Shown here piece by piece: positions 53,691 through 63,110 of a stretch of 64,000 nt of DNA. Every line of letters starts with the position of its first letter. Within the stretch, counting starts at the first letter, position 1. Both the position numbers and the translations under genes were made by a program. The notes beneath the pieces are model-generated. The model saw only the letters and a program-made list of their open reading frames with translations. It was not told the origin of the DNA and ran no database searches. The stretch comes from Prevotella nigrescens (GTDB taxonomy: Bacteria > Bacteroidota > Bacteroidia > Bacteroidales > Bacteroidaceae). The stretch spans positions 616,001 to 680,000 of the forward strand of contig NZ_CP133465.1 in assembly GCF_031191185.1 (NCBI RefSeq). The letters run 5' to 3'.

Positions 53691-54686
53691 ATGGAAAATC
53701 AATACAGAAAGACTTTCCCTGACTTGATGGTGAACAAGAAACTTGTTTACGTGCACGGCTTTATGTCGTCAGGGGCTACACACACTGCCAAAATACTGCA
53801 AGAGTATATGCCACAGTGCACAGTCATCGCCCCCGACCTACCTATTCACCCCGAGGAAGCAATGGAATTGCTACGGAAAATACAAGCCGACGACCGCCCC
53901 GACATCATTATTGGCACGTCAATGGGTGGTATGTACACCGAGATGCTGTATGGTACAGACCGCATTTGTGTGAATCCTGCTTTCCAAATGGGCTCTACCA
54001 TAAGCGAAAGCAACATGCTTGGCAAGCAAGTGTACCAAAATCCACGCAAAGACGGCGTACAGGAGGTTATCGTAACAAAGGCATTGCAAAAGGAATACAA
54101 GGAAATGACAGAACGTTGCTTCTCTGCCGTAACGCCCGAAGAGCAAGAAAGGGTGTACGGATTGTTTGGCGACGCCGACCCCATTGTACACACTTTCGAC
54201 CTATTCCACCAGCATTACCCGCAAGCAATCTACTTTCACGGCGAGCACCGCCTCATCGAAAAAGCCATATTTCACTACATTATGCCTGTCATTAGATGGA
54301 TTGACGACAAGCAGGAAGGGCGCGAACGTAAAACCGTATTCATCGATTGGGAAACGCTGAGCGACAGTTACGGCAAGCCAAAATCGTCGTTGCACAAGGC
54401 ATACGAGTTTCTACTCGACCACTACAATGTTTATTTCACTGTGCCAGCACCCACCAACAACCCAGCGGCTTTAACGGAAATGCAGGCATGGATAAGCGAT
54501 GTTTTCAGTGCTCCTGCGTGGAACCGCACGCTCTTTGTCAATCAACCGCAATTCCTTCTTGGCGATTACCTCATCAGCACGTATAGCAACGAGGATTTTA
54601 TGGGAACGGTATTGCCATTTGGCAGCAACGAGTTTAAAACGTGGGAAGAGGTCATTACCTACTTTGAACGATTGGGCGGACAATGA
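53691..54686 (+). CDS. YqiA-like alpha/beta hydrolase fused to a degenerate 5'-nucleotidase-like domain
   Basis: Residues 1-205 form a small alpha/beta hydrolase of the YqiA/YcfP type: 'VYVHGFMSSG' (residues 19-28), nucleophile Ser77 in 'GTSMGG', an acid in 'FGDADPIV' and His in 'YFHGEHRL'. Residues of about 214-331 resemble the deoxyribonucleotidase NT5C fold ('DHYNVYFTVPAPTNNPAALT', 'QFLLGDYLIS'). However, the catalytic DxD is 'DWE' (219-221) and the later Asp pair is absent, so this half is probably inactive. The gene lies between dgt and a Dna2-like gene, with a 14-bp gap and a 4-bp overlap. Confidence 0.8.
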   Translation: MENQYRKTFPDLMVNKKLVYVHGFMSSGATHTAKILQEYMPQCTVIAPDLPIHPEEAMELLRKIQADDRPDIIIGTSMGGMYTEMLYGTDRICVNPAFQMGSTISESNMLGKQVYQNPRKDGVQEVIVTKALQKEYKEMTERCFSAVTPEEQERVYGLFGDADPIVHTFDLFHQHYPQAIYFHGEHRLIEKAIFHYIMPVIRWIDDKQEGRERKTVFIDWETLSDSYGKPKSSLHKAYEFLLDHYNVYFTVPAPTNNPAALTEMQAWISDVFSAPAWNRTLFVNQPQFLLGDYLISTYSNEDFMGTVLPFGSNEFKTWEEVITYFERLGGQ

Positions 54687-57600
54687 CAGAAGGCACTACA
54701 ACGGCTCAAGAACTATTCGAACGAGTGTTGGAAGTTATCGAATTTCCCGATAACCGCCCCGACTTGCAAAACCATTTAATGCACGAAACGCTTGTGCTGG
54801 CTTGCCACGAAGGACTGAAAGGAACACGGCACGGATTTGGAAACTTGTCTTCACAAGTGGATTCGCTTTGCAAACAGCACCATATAAAGCCGCAAGACAC
54901 CGTCGCAATCCACTTGATGCGCCGCCACAGCAACTCCGTTGCCCCCATTCTGCACAACGATTTGCTCTACGATTGCAGGGCTTTGGCACTTTTTATCTCT
55001 GCCGTTTTCAACACGCCGATACCTTCTTTCCTTGTCGGAAAAATCCCGACGGAAGGCCGCCGTACGGCAAATATACAGATTGCGAACTACAAATACATTC
55101 GCTGCACGGTGCAATCGTGGGACGACAAATACATAAAAGTAAATGTACTGAACCAAGAATGTGGTGAAGAAGAGGTGCTGATAGACTATATCAACACCCC
55201 TGAGCACATTGATTTGAGCTACATTCGCAAGATTTTGTGCGAGGGAATGCAACTCAATCTCTTAGATTGCAATGTTACACGCAAGCGCATTGTGCCACGC
55301 ATTATTGTTGTAGAGCCCGACTTCCTTGTCGATATTTCGTCGATAGCAAACTGCTTTGAGGACTACGGACACCACCCTTTATCGTTCCTTACAAACCGTT
55401 TGCAAGCCAAAACTACCTCCGCTGCAATACTATTGGGTAACTTCGCTGGTACGGCACTCGACGACATCATTAACAATCCAGACCATAACCTCAACGAAAC
55501 GCTAAAGTCCAACTTCCAAAACAAGGCTTTAGACTTTGCTACATGCACCGATTTCCACCCTGAAAAGTTCAAAAACGATGGCAGAGAGCAGGCTAAGAAC
55601 ATTCAAGACATAGTAAATGAGCTTTTCAAAACCTACGATAGAGACAAGGCAATACTCGAACCTTCGTTCGTTTGCGAAAGTTTAGGCATTCAAGGGCGTG
55701 TCGATTTAATGACAACCGACTTCCGTTTACTTGTGGAACAGAAGTCTGGAAAGAACTTCTACATTGCAAACAACCGACTCAACAACCATGGCTCAAGATA
55801 CTTGGAGAAGCATTACGTGCAGGTTTTGCTCTATTTCGGCATACTGCAATACAACTTTAACAGAAGCGCACGCACCACAAACATTCATTTGCTCTACTCC
55901 AAATACCCGCTGCCCGATGGTCTTTTAGAAGTAGAATCGCTGCAATCGCTGATGATGGAAGCCATTAAGTTCCGCAATCAGGTGGTTGCTACCGAATATT
56001 GGATAGGCGACAACGATTTCGCAAAGCTTATTCCGCACCTTACACCCAATACTTTACAAGTGGAACACAGCAACGGCGACTTCTTTCAAAGATGGATTTT
56101 GCCTCGTCTGACTGCTACTTTAGCACCGCTCCATACGCTTACACCGTTGGAAAAAGCATATTTCAGCCGAATGATGCGCTTTGTTGTGAAAGAGCAAATC
56201 ATATCGAAAGTGGGTTATCAAGAAGGAATTGGCAGCAGCAATGCCGACCTTTGGAATATGCCTCTGACCAGTAAGATAGAGTCGGGGAATATATATACTG
56301 CGCTAACGATTACGAAAAAGGAACGCAGTACAAACCATAGCGGCTACGATTGCATTACTTTTGAAGTGCCAAAGCAAGGCGATGACTTCCTTCCTAACTT
56401 CCGTCGTGGCGACATGGTGTATCTTTACGCATACAAGAAGAACGAAACACCCGACATACGGAAAGCCTTTCTGTTTCGTGGCACGCTGCAAGAAATACAT
56501 ACCAACACGGTTGTGGTGCGCCTGAACGATGGACAACAGAACCCCGACTTGCTTGTTGGCGACCAGTTTGCCATCGAACACAGCGGTAGCGACATTGGTT
56601 GCACAACTGCCATTCAGGGTTTACACACCTTCGTTACGGCAACCAAAGAACGCAAGGAACTGCTTTTAGGGCAACGCCCTCCACGGCGAAACGCAGAAAT
56701 ACAGCTTTCCCGAAGTTACAATCCTACTTACGACGACATGATTTTGCACGCCAAGCAGGCTGCTGATTATTTCCTTTTAATCGGTCCTCCGGGCACGGGA
56801 AAAACCTCGATGGCATTGCAATACCTTGTAAGAGAACACGAGGGAAAGAACATTCTGCTGCTTTCCTACACCAACCGTGCCGTAGACGAAATATGCGGAA
56901 TGCTTGCCGACAACGACATTCCGTTTCTCAGGCTGTCGAAAGAATATTCGTGCGACCCACGATTTACCGACAATCTGCTCACCAATGCCGTAAAAACAAA
57001 TCCCACACTCGAGCATATCAGGCAAACCATCGACGCGTCCCGCATCATCGTCAGTACAACAGCGAGCCTCGCAACCCACACGGCAATCTTCAGCATCAAG
57101 CATTTCGAGCTTGCCATTATCGATGAAGCGAGTCAGATTCTTGAGCCTAACATCATCGGTTTGCTTGCTGCACACAACGAAGGAGAGCAGGTTATCGACA
57201 AGTTTATCTTGATTGGCGACCACAAGCAGCTACCTGCCGTGGTGCAACAAGACAACAACGAATCGGCAGCCGACTCGCCTTTGCTCGAAGAGATACACCT
57301 TCCGAACTGCGCCAACTCGCTGTTCGAACGCCTCATACTTACCGAGCGGGCAGCAGGGCGCACCGACTTTGTGGGCACACTGCGCAAGCAAGGACGTATG
57401 CACCCCGACATTGCAGCCTTTCCAAACACTTACTTCTACGAGCGCGAACAATTGGAATGTGTGCCTTTGGCGCATCAGACGGAACCCAACCTGCCTTACA
57501 ACGAGCCAAGCGAAGACAAGACCGACGACTTTTTAAAGGCGCATCGAATGGTATTCATTCCTTCTAAATCGTGCCGAAAGCCCTACATTTCCGAGAAAGT

Positions 57601-58042
57601 GAATACGGAAGAGGCACGCATCGTAGCCGACCTTGTTCGCCGTCTGTACCGCCAAATGGACACGACGTTCGATGCACAGAAGTCGATTGGCATCATTGTG
57701 CCCTACCGAAACCAGATTGCGATGATACGAAAAGAGTTGGAACAGCTTCATCTGCCCGCTATCGACAAGATAAGCATCGACACGGTAGAACGCTATCAAG
57801 GTAGCCAACGCGACGTCATTATCTATTCGTTCACCATTCAGAACCGCTTCCAGTTGGAATTTCTCACTGCCAATACGTTCGTCGAAGACGGCAAGCCGAT
57901 TGACCGCAAACTGAACGTTGCCATAACCCGAGCGCGCAAACAGCTCATTCTTACAGGCAACGAAGCCACCTTGCGCCAAAACTTTCTCTTCAGCGAACTG
58001 ATAGATTATATCGAAAAAAGAGGTGGGAAAACAGTCATTTAG
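54683..58042 (+). CDS. Dna2-like nuclease-helicase (Cas4-type nuclease plus SF1B helicase)
   Basis: This 1119-residue protein has an N-terminal region of unknown fold. A PD-(D/E)XK nuclease resembling Cas4/Dna2 follows at about residues 300-430, with 'GIQGRVDLM' near 336 and 'VEQKSGK' near 352. An SF1B helicase then starts near residue 695: Walker A 'GPPGTGKTS', Walker B 'IIDEASQ', motif III 'LIGDHKQLPAV', 'VERYQGSQRDVIIYS' and motif VI 'NVAITRARKQ'. The cysteines of the Dna2 iron-sulfur cluster are not obvious to me. Its ATG overlaps the preceding stop by 4 bp. A role in end resection, lagging-strand processing or defence is possible. Confidence 0.88.
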   Translation: MTEGTTTAQELFERVLEVIEFPDNRPDLQNHLMHETLVLACHEGLKGTRHGFGNLSSQVDSLCKQHHIKPQDTVAIHLMRRHSNSVAPILHNDLLYDCRALALFISAVFNTPIPSFLVGKIPTEGRRTANIQIANYKYIRCTVQSWDDKYIKVNVLNQECGEEEVLIDYINTPEHIDLSYIRKILCEGMQLNLLDCNVTRKRIVPRIIVVEPDFLVDISSIANCFEDYGHHPLSFLTNRLQAKTTSAAILLGNFAGTALDDIINNPDHNLNETLKSNFQNKALDFATCTDFHPEKFKNDGREQAKNIQDIVNELFKTYDRDKAILEPSFVCESLGIQGRVDLMTTDFRLLVEQKSGKNFYIANNRLNNHGSRYLEKHYVQVLLYFGILQYNFNRSARTTNIHLLYSKYPLPDGLLEVESLQSLMMEAIKFRNQVVATEYWIGDNDFAKLIPHLTPNTLQVEHSNGDFFQRWILPRLTATLAPLHTLTPLEKAYFSRMMRFVVKEQIISKVGYQEGIGSSNADLWNMPLTSKIESGNIYTALTITKKERSTNHSGYDCITFEVPKQGDDFLPNFRRGDMVYLYAYKKNETPDIRKAFLFRGTLQEIHTNTVVVRLNDGQQNPDLLVGDQFAIEHSGSDIGCTTAIQGLHTFVTATKERKELLLGQRPPRRNAEIQLSRSYNPTYDDMILHAKQAADYFLLIGPPGTGKTSMALQYLVREHEGKNILLLSYTNRAVDEICGMLADNDIPFLRLSKEYSCDPRFTDNLLTNAVKTNPTLEHIRQTIDASRIIVSTTASLATHTAIFSIKHFELAIIDEASQILEPNIIGLLAAHNEGEQVIDKFILIGDHKQLPAVVQQDNNESAADSPLLEEIHLPNCANSLFERLILTERAAGRTDFVGTLRKQGRMHPDIAAFPNTYFYEREQLECVPLAHQTEPNLPYNEPSEDKTDDFLKAHRMVFIPSKSCRKPYISEKVNTEEARIVADLVRRLYRQMDTTFDAQKSIGIIVPYRNQIAMIRKELEQLHLPAIDKISIDTVERYQGSQRDVIIYSFTIQNRFQLEFLTANTFVEDGKPIDRKLNVAITRARKQLILTGNEATLRQNFLFSELIDYIEKRGGKTVI

Positions 58043-58278
58043 TCTTATTGACAACAGTTGCTTTTATGTCTTTTATGTTGCCAATAAGTATTATTTCTAA
58101 GCTTTCAGCATTAGAATTAAGCATGCAATTATTCATCTATTTCTTCAATATTGATAGAATAGACGCTAAAAATAGTGTTTATTAAACGCAATAGTGCCAA
58201 ATAGATAAATTAAAATGCTGTTATCTTCTTTACTATGGAATATTATTTATATATTTGCAACATATAAAATGTAGGCTT

Positions 58279-59745
58279 ATGAACTATACAGAGCTGCTTG
58301 AAAAGCAAATTACAGACCGCCTGAAGATAGACAATCCATGGTGGATAACCGATGCAATTCCACCCTATTTGAGCGAAATGAGCCCAAGAATGTATTTAGA
58401 TATATTCTATCCTATCGCAATAAACAGTGGCATTAGGCGGGCTGTTGTATTGATGGGACCACGTCGTGTTGGTAAAACCGTAATGCTTTACCACACCATA
58501 CAACGCCTTATTAACGAGGGCGTACCAAGCAGAAACATTATTTATGTATCGGTAGAAACACCTATTTATAATGGTATTGCGTTGGAACAACTATTCACGT
58601 TAGCCAAACAAATAGTTGGAAAGGCAGACAAAACCGACGAGAACTTCTATGTTTTCTTCGATGAAATACAGTATTTAAAGGACTGGGAGGTTCATTTAAA
58701 GTCGCTTGTAGATACTTATTACAGTACTAAATTCGTTGTTTCTGGCTCTGCGGCAGCGGCATTAAAGAAGCAAAGCAACGAAAGCGGGGCGGGACGATTT
58801 ACCGATTTCAGCCTTCCTCCTCTCACATTCTACGAATACGTGCATCTAAAAGGACTGCAAAATAATCTGAAAATGCAGAAAATGGAATGGTCTTGTTACA
58901 ATATTGAAGCACTCCCCGTACCTATTTCTACACAGCAATTCAACAAAGCCTTTATAGATTACATAAACTTTGGAGGCTACCCGGAAGTTGCATTAAGAAC
59001 CGATATGCAGAACGACCCGGCACAATACGTCAAGCAAGACATTGTAGACAAAGTGCTTTTACGCGACCTACCCAGCTTGTACGGCATTCAAGATGTGCAA
59101 GAATTAAACTCTTTATTCACGATGTTGGCTTATCATTCGGGCAAACAGTTCTCGTACGAAGGACTTTCGCACGAGTCAGGAGTAAGGAAAGAAACCCTTA
59201 AAAAATATATTCAGTATTTAGAAGCAGCCTTCTTAATAAAGGTAATTCATAGGACAGACGACACTGCAAGGCGCTTTCAACGAGACACAGTGTTTAAAAT
59301 TTACCTCACCAATCCATCTCTGCGCTGTGCGCTTTTCCAGCCTATTACAGAGAACGACCACGAAATCGGCGATATGATAGAGACTGCTGTGTATGCACAA
59401 TGGATACCTCGACCAAACGTAGCAGTGAACTATGCCAACTGGAAAATTGGCAGAAACGAAGAAGGAGAGGTAGATATTGTTGGACTAAACGTTGCATTAC
59501 AAAAGCCATGGTGGGCTGTAGAGGTGAAGTGGACCGACCGTTTCTTCGACCGTCCTAACGATTTAAAGTCGTTGGCATTCTTCATTGAGCAGAACAAATT
59601 GCCAGGAGCAGTGGTAACAACAATAGCACAAGCAGGAATAAAGAAGATGTCTTTCGGTGAACTTTTGTTCCTACCAACTGCTGCTTATGCTTACATAGTT
59701 GGTAGAAATACTATCAATCAAACAAAGTATTCCTTTGGATTGTAA
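58279..59745 (+). CDS. AAA_14/DUF4143 ATPase
   Basis: This 488-residue protein combines an AAA domain (Walker A 'MGPRRVGKT' at residues of about 59-67, Walker B 'YVFFDEIQYL') with a C-terminal DUF4143 domain that has nuclease-like strands ('EVDIVGLNVALQKPWWAVEVKW'). Such ATPases are very common in Bacteroidetes and their role is unsettled. The ATG at 58279 is preferred because the -7 box TATATTTG (58251-58258) lies between it and the upstream in-frame codons. The gene is AT-rich and monocistronic, a pattern fitting mobile or accessory genes. Confidence 0.9.
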   Translation: MNYTELLEKQITDRLKIDNPWWITDAIPPYLSEMSPRMYLDIFYPIAINSGIRRAVVLMGPRRVGKTVMLYHTIQRLINEGVPSRNIIYVSVETPIYNGIALEQLFTLAKQIVGKADKTDENFYVFFDEIQYLKDWEVHLKSLVDTYYSTKFVVSGSAAAALKKQSNESGAGRFTDFSLPPLTFYEYVHLKGLQNNLKMQKMEWSCYNIEALPVPISTQQFNKAFIDYINFGGYPEVALRTDMQNDPAQYVKQDIVDKVLLRDLPSLYGIQDVQELNSLFTMLAYHSGKQFSYEGLSHESGVRKETLKKYIQYLEAAFLIKVIHRTDDTARRFQRDTVFKIYLTNPSLRCALFQPITENDHEIGDMIETAVYAQWIPRPNVAVNYANWKIGRNEEGEVDIVGLNVALQKPWWAVEVKWTDRFFDRPNDLKSLAFFIEQNKLPGAVVTTIAQAGIKKMSFGELLFLPTAAYAYIVGRNTINQTKYSFGL

Positions 59746-59866
59746 CGCATCTTAACCTATCCAGTAAGATAGTCGCAAAGAAATGCATCACTACTTTACT
59801 GGGTAAAACGAATGCAGGAAACGTCCCTTATTTTGTAAAAATAAATCTTTTAAAAGATGATGAATA

Positions 59867-60018
59867 CGTTTTTGCGTTGCAAAAGGGTGGTTTTTGTGAT
59901 GCAAAAGTGCCTGTTTGACATTACAAAACAGGCACTTTTACCGTGCGAGACAATGGGTTTTATAATACGTTGATATAGAAGCAGTTACGCAATAGGCACA
60001 TACATGAAAAACATTTAC
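59867..60018 (+). repeat. Dispersed intergenic hairpin element, copy C
   Basis: A 14-bp stem ('AAAAGTGCCTGTTT' at 59903-59916 with 59926-59939) is followed by 'GACAATGGGTTTTATAATAC', 'GTTGATA' and the tail 'ATGAAAAACATTTACA'. The stem sequence differs from copy A while pairing is kept. It lies downstream of the DUF4143 gene. Confidence 0.8.
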
Positions 60019-60187
60019 ATGTCGGGGAGATTGTTTTTGCACACACAATATTCCTCAAGACAAATGCAGAACAATGACCAAAAGAATACTTTCATTTCGG
60101 AAAAATAAAGTTGTAAGTTTATTAAAAACAGATACCGGCAAGCTAACCATGAGACTTTTAAATGGTGTTACCTTAACTAACGGACAT

Positions 60188-60252
60188 AAAAAAAGGAGTA
60201 CCGCCGTACTCCAACCTTTGTTAACCTTAAATCTAATACTATGAAAAACACG
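60188..60252 (-). ncRNA. Probable short RNA or attenuated leader
   Basis: On the minus strand a -7 box TATCTTTG (60256-60263) would start a transcript near 60250. About 40 nt later a perfect 7-bp stem (60206-60212 with 60195-60201) with a 4-nt loop is followed by seven T (60188-60194). This predicts a transcript of about 60 nt, either a small RNA or a terminated leader. No gene follows on this strand before the DUF4143 gene, which is oriented the other way. A 67-codon frame spans the terminator and looks unlikely as protein. Confidence 0.45.
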
Positions 60253-60343
60253 ATGCAAAGATAGAAGTTAATTCCCAATAATAAAAATAATATCAAGGAA
60301 AAATTGCCATATTATCAGTTTTATTGATTTAAATCAATTATTC

Positions 60344-60490
60344 GTGATAGTTTTTGTATCTTTCATCTTCATCTTTGCAAGTTTTTTATCCTACTTGCTT
60401 GACAAAAGAATAGCAGCCAAAAGAGAAAGCTATCGCTATGTAGACAACTGTGAAAACAATTCTTGCTGCAATACAAAAATGTCCCCATAG
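60344..60490 (+). CDS. Possible 48-residue membrane protein (GTG start)
   Basis: A frame from a GTG at 60344 to TAG at 60490 encodes one hydrophobic helix ('IVFVSFIFIFASFLSYLL') followed by a charged tail with three Cys ('YRYVDNCENNSCCN'). Composition and topology look genuine. There is no ATG and no clear promoter or ribosome-binding site, so it could be a remnant. Confidence 0.35.
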   Translation: MIVFVSFIFIFASFLSYLLDKRIAAKRESYRYVDNCENNSCCNTKMSP

Positions 60491-60590
60491 AAGTTGTCCG
60501 TATAGCCTCCCTAACCATATATACACCATAAACTGTTGCAAACCACTCAAGAAGGACTATATTAATAAGGTGTAAAAAACAATGTTTCTT

Positions 60591-60621
60591 TTGGTTCTAT
60601 GAGCTGAAATTGCTATCTTTG
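60591..60621 (+). promoter_or_regulatory. pta promoter
   Basis: TTG at 60591-60593, a 20-nt spacer and TATCTTTG at 60614-60621 match the Bacteroidetes consensus. Transcription would start about 38 nt before the pta ATG. Confidence 0.75.
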
Positions 60622-60665
60622 CATCGCAAAATGGATATAAAACATTTCTAAAATAAAAGTATACT

Positions 60666-61706
60666 ATGGATTTACTTAACCAAATCATCACACGCGCTAA
60701 AGCGAACAAGCAGCGCATTGTACTTCCTGAAGCAGAGGAAGAAAGAACTCTGAGAGCTGCAGACAAGGTATTAGCCGATGACATTGCAGAACTAATTCTC
60801 ATTGGAAACCCAGACAACATAAAGAGACTTGCGGGAGAATGGGGATTGAAACACATTGAGAAAGCTACCATTGTAGACCCTGAGAACAACCCACGTAGCG
60901 AAGAATATGCAGCATTGCTTACCGAACTACGCAAGAACAAGGGCATGACGATAGAAAAAGCACGCGAATTGGTAAAGAACAACCTATACTTAGGCTGCAT
61001 GATTATAAAGACAGAAGGTGCCGACGGGCAGATTTCGGGTGCACTTTCAACCACTGGCGACACGCTGCGCCCCGCATTACAAATTATTAAGTGTGCTCCA
61101 GGCATTAGCGTTGTCAGCGGTGCCATGCTCATTTTGACACACGAAAAGCAATACGGAGAGAACGGCGTGGTTGTTATGGGCGACGTTGCCGTAACACCAA
61201 ACCCAACAGCCGACCAGATGGCACAGATTGCTTACACTACCGCAGAGACCGCCAAGAGCGTTGCAGGCTTTAAGAATCCAATGGTAGCAATGCTTAGCTT
61301 CTCTACAAAAGGCTCTGCAAAGGACGCCATCGACAAGGCTACGGGCAAGAGTGTATATATCATTGACAAAGTTATTGAGGCTACAAAGTTGGCTAAAGAA
61401 AAGTATCCTGACCTGAAAGTTGATGGAGAATTGCAAGCCGATGCAGCTCTCGACCCGACTGTTGCAGCCAAGAAGGCAAAGGGCTCTGACATTGCAGGCA
61501 AGGCAAACGTGCTTGTCGTACCAAACCTCGAAGTAGGAAACATTGGCTACAAACTTATACAACGTCTTGGTGGAGCTACTGCCATAGGTCCTATCCTCCA
61601 AGGTATTGCACGCCCGGTAAACGACCTTTCGCGCGGCTGTTCGGTAGACGACATCTATTACATGGTTGCCATCACAGCGTGTCAGGCACAAGACGCCAAG
61701 GCATAA
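60666..61706 (+). CDS. pta: Phosphate acetyltransferase
   Basis: Pta interconverts acetyl-CoA and acetyl phosphate, the first step of acetate formation by overflow fermentation. At 346 residues this is the short catalytic form without the regulatory N-terminal domains of the E. coli enzyme. Typical segments are 'QRIVLPEAEEERTL', 'GCMIIKTEGADGQISGALST', 'GVVVMGDVAVTPNPTADQMA' and 'VLVVPNLEVGNIGYKL'. ackA follows after 82 bp on the same strand, so the pair forms the usual acetate-kinase operon that yields ATP. Confidence 0.97.
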   Translation: MDLLNQIITRAKANKQRIVLPEAEEERTLRAADKVLADDIAELILIGNPDNIKRLAGEWGLKHIEKATIVDPENNPRSEEYAALLTELRKNKGMTIEKARELVKNNLYLGCMIIKTEGADGQISGALSTTGDTLRPALQIIKCAPGISVVSGAMLILTHEKQYGENGVVVMGDVAVTPNPTADQMAQIAYTTAETAKSVAGFKNPMVAMLSFSTKGSAKDAIDKATGKSVYIIDKVIEATKLAKEKYPDLKVDGELQADAALDPTVAAKKAKGSDIAGKANVLVVPNLEVGNIGYKLIQRLGGATAIGPILQGIARPVNDLSRGCSVDDIYYMVAITACQAQDAKA

Positions 61707-61788
61707 CCGAGAGAAACAAGAGAAGTTAGAATGGGAAACAGCTCCCTAACTCCTATATCTATTTAAATAAGAAAACAGAAATTGCAGA

Positions 61789-62994
61789 ATGAAGATATTA
61801 GTTTTAAATTGTGGTAGCAGTTCCATTAAGTACAAATTGTACGATATGGCTGACGAAAGTGTGCTTGCACAAGGTGGCGCAGAACGTGTAGGATTGGACG
61901 AAGCATTCGTAAAGGTTACGCTGAAAGACGGCAGCAAGGAAAAGATAATGCACGATATGCCCGACCATAAGGAAGGTGTAAAGTTTGTATTCCAGCTCTT
62001 GCTCGACCCAAAATACGGCGCATTGAAGAGCTTGGACGAGATTGACGCCGTTGGACACCGCATTGTGCAAGGTGGAGACCTGTTCGAAAAGAGCTGCATT
62101 GTAACGAAAGAGGTAGAGGAAGGCATAGAAAGTCTCATAGAACTTGCCCCCGTTCACAATTTAGGACACCTTCGTGGTATTAAGGCAGTAGACGCCTTGA
62201 TGCCTCATACACCACAGGTAACAGTATTCGACAACGCGTTCCATAGCACTATGGAGCCTTATGCGTTCCTCTATGCAGTTCCATACGAAATGTACGAAAA
62301 GTACCATGTGCGTCGCTATGGCTTCCATGGAACAAGTCATCGCTACGTTTCTCACCGTGCATGCGAGTTCCTTGGAGTAGACTATAAGAGCCAAAAGATA
62401 ATTACTTGCCATATTGGCAACGGTGCTTCTATGGCTGCAATAAAGGACGGAAAGGTTGTTGATACTTCTATGGGACTTACTCCTTTGGAAGGCTTAATGA
62501 TGGGTTCGCGCTCCGGAGACATCGATGCTTCAGCCGTAACCTATATAATGGAGAAGCTTGGGAAGGCTCCACAAGAGATGGCAGACTACCTAAACAAGGA
62601 GAGCGGAGTACTTGGTATTACCGGAATAAGCTCGGATATGCGGGAAATTGAGGCTGCCGAAGCTGCCGGAAACGAACGTGCCATACTCGCATTGAAGATG
62701 TATTCGTACCGCATCAAGAAGTATATCGGTGCTTACGCAGCTGCTATGGGCGGCGTAGATATGATTGTCTGGACTGCTGGCGTAGGCGAAAACCAGATTG
62801 GTCTCCGTATTGATGCCTGCAAAGGATTGGAGTTCCTTGGCATCAAAATGGACGCTGAAAAGAACAACTGCCGCGGCGTTGAGCGCATAATCTCTGCCGA
62901 CGATTCAAAGGTAAAGGTACTATTGATACCTACCGACGAGGAAATCGTGATCGCTCGCGATACTCAAGAACTGGTGTTAGAGGCTCGCAAGTAA
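61789..62994 (+). CDS. ackA: Acetate kinase
   Basis: AckA transfers phosphate from acetyl phosphate to ADP, releasing acetate and ATP. The 401-residue protein has the ASKHA-fold signatures 'LVLNCGSSSIKYKLY' at the N-terminus, 'APVHNLGHLRGI', 'YGFHGTSHRYVS' with the catalytic His/Arg region, 'CHIGNGASMAAIKDGK' and 'GVGENQIGLR'. Length is normal. It is the second gene after pta. No strong terminator is visible before the transposase that converges on it 116 bp later. Confidence 0.97.
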   Translation: MKILVLNCGSSSIKYKLYDMADESVLAQGGAERVGLDEAFVKVTLKDGSKEKIMHDMPDHKEGVKFVFQLLLDPKYGALKSLDEIDAVGHRIVQGGDLFEKSCIVTKEVEEGIESLIELAPVHNLGHLRGIKAVDALMPHTPQVTVFDNAFHSTMEPYAFLYAVPYEMYEKYHVRRYGFHGTSHRYVSHRACEFLGVDYKSQKIITCHIGNGASMAAIKDGKVVDTSMGLTPLEGLMMGSRSGDIDASAVTYIMEKLGKAPQEMADYLNKESGVLGITGISSDMREIEAAEAAGNERAILALKMYSYRIKKYIGAYAAAMGGVDMIVWTAGVGENQIGLRIDACKGLEFLGIKMDAEKNNCRGVERIISADDSKVKVLLIPTDEEIVIARDTQELVLEARK

Positions 62995-63110
62995 ACCGAT
63001 ATACATAATAGAAGGTACAAGCAAGGGGATAGACGGATTGAGATAACGTTTTCATTTACCAGTGTTTTACCTTATACAACTAGTACTGGTGCAATAAAAT
63101 TGCACGGTAA

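Noticed and set aside
60055..60258. 67-codon minus-strand frame over the putative small RNA
   Set aside because: It reads through the terminator hairpin and starts almost at the -7 box. I judge the DNA to be an RNA unit, not a gene.
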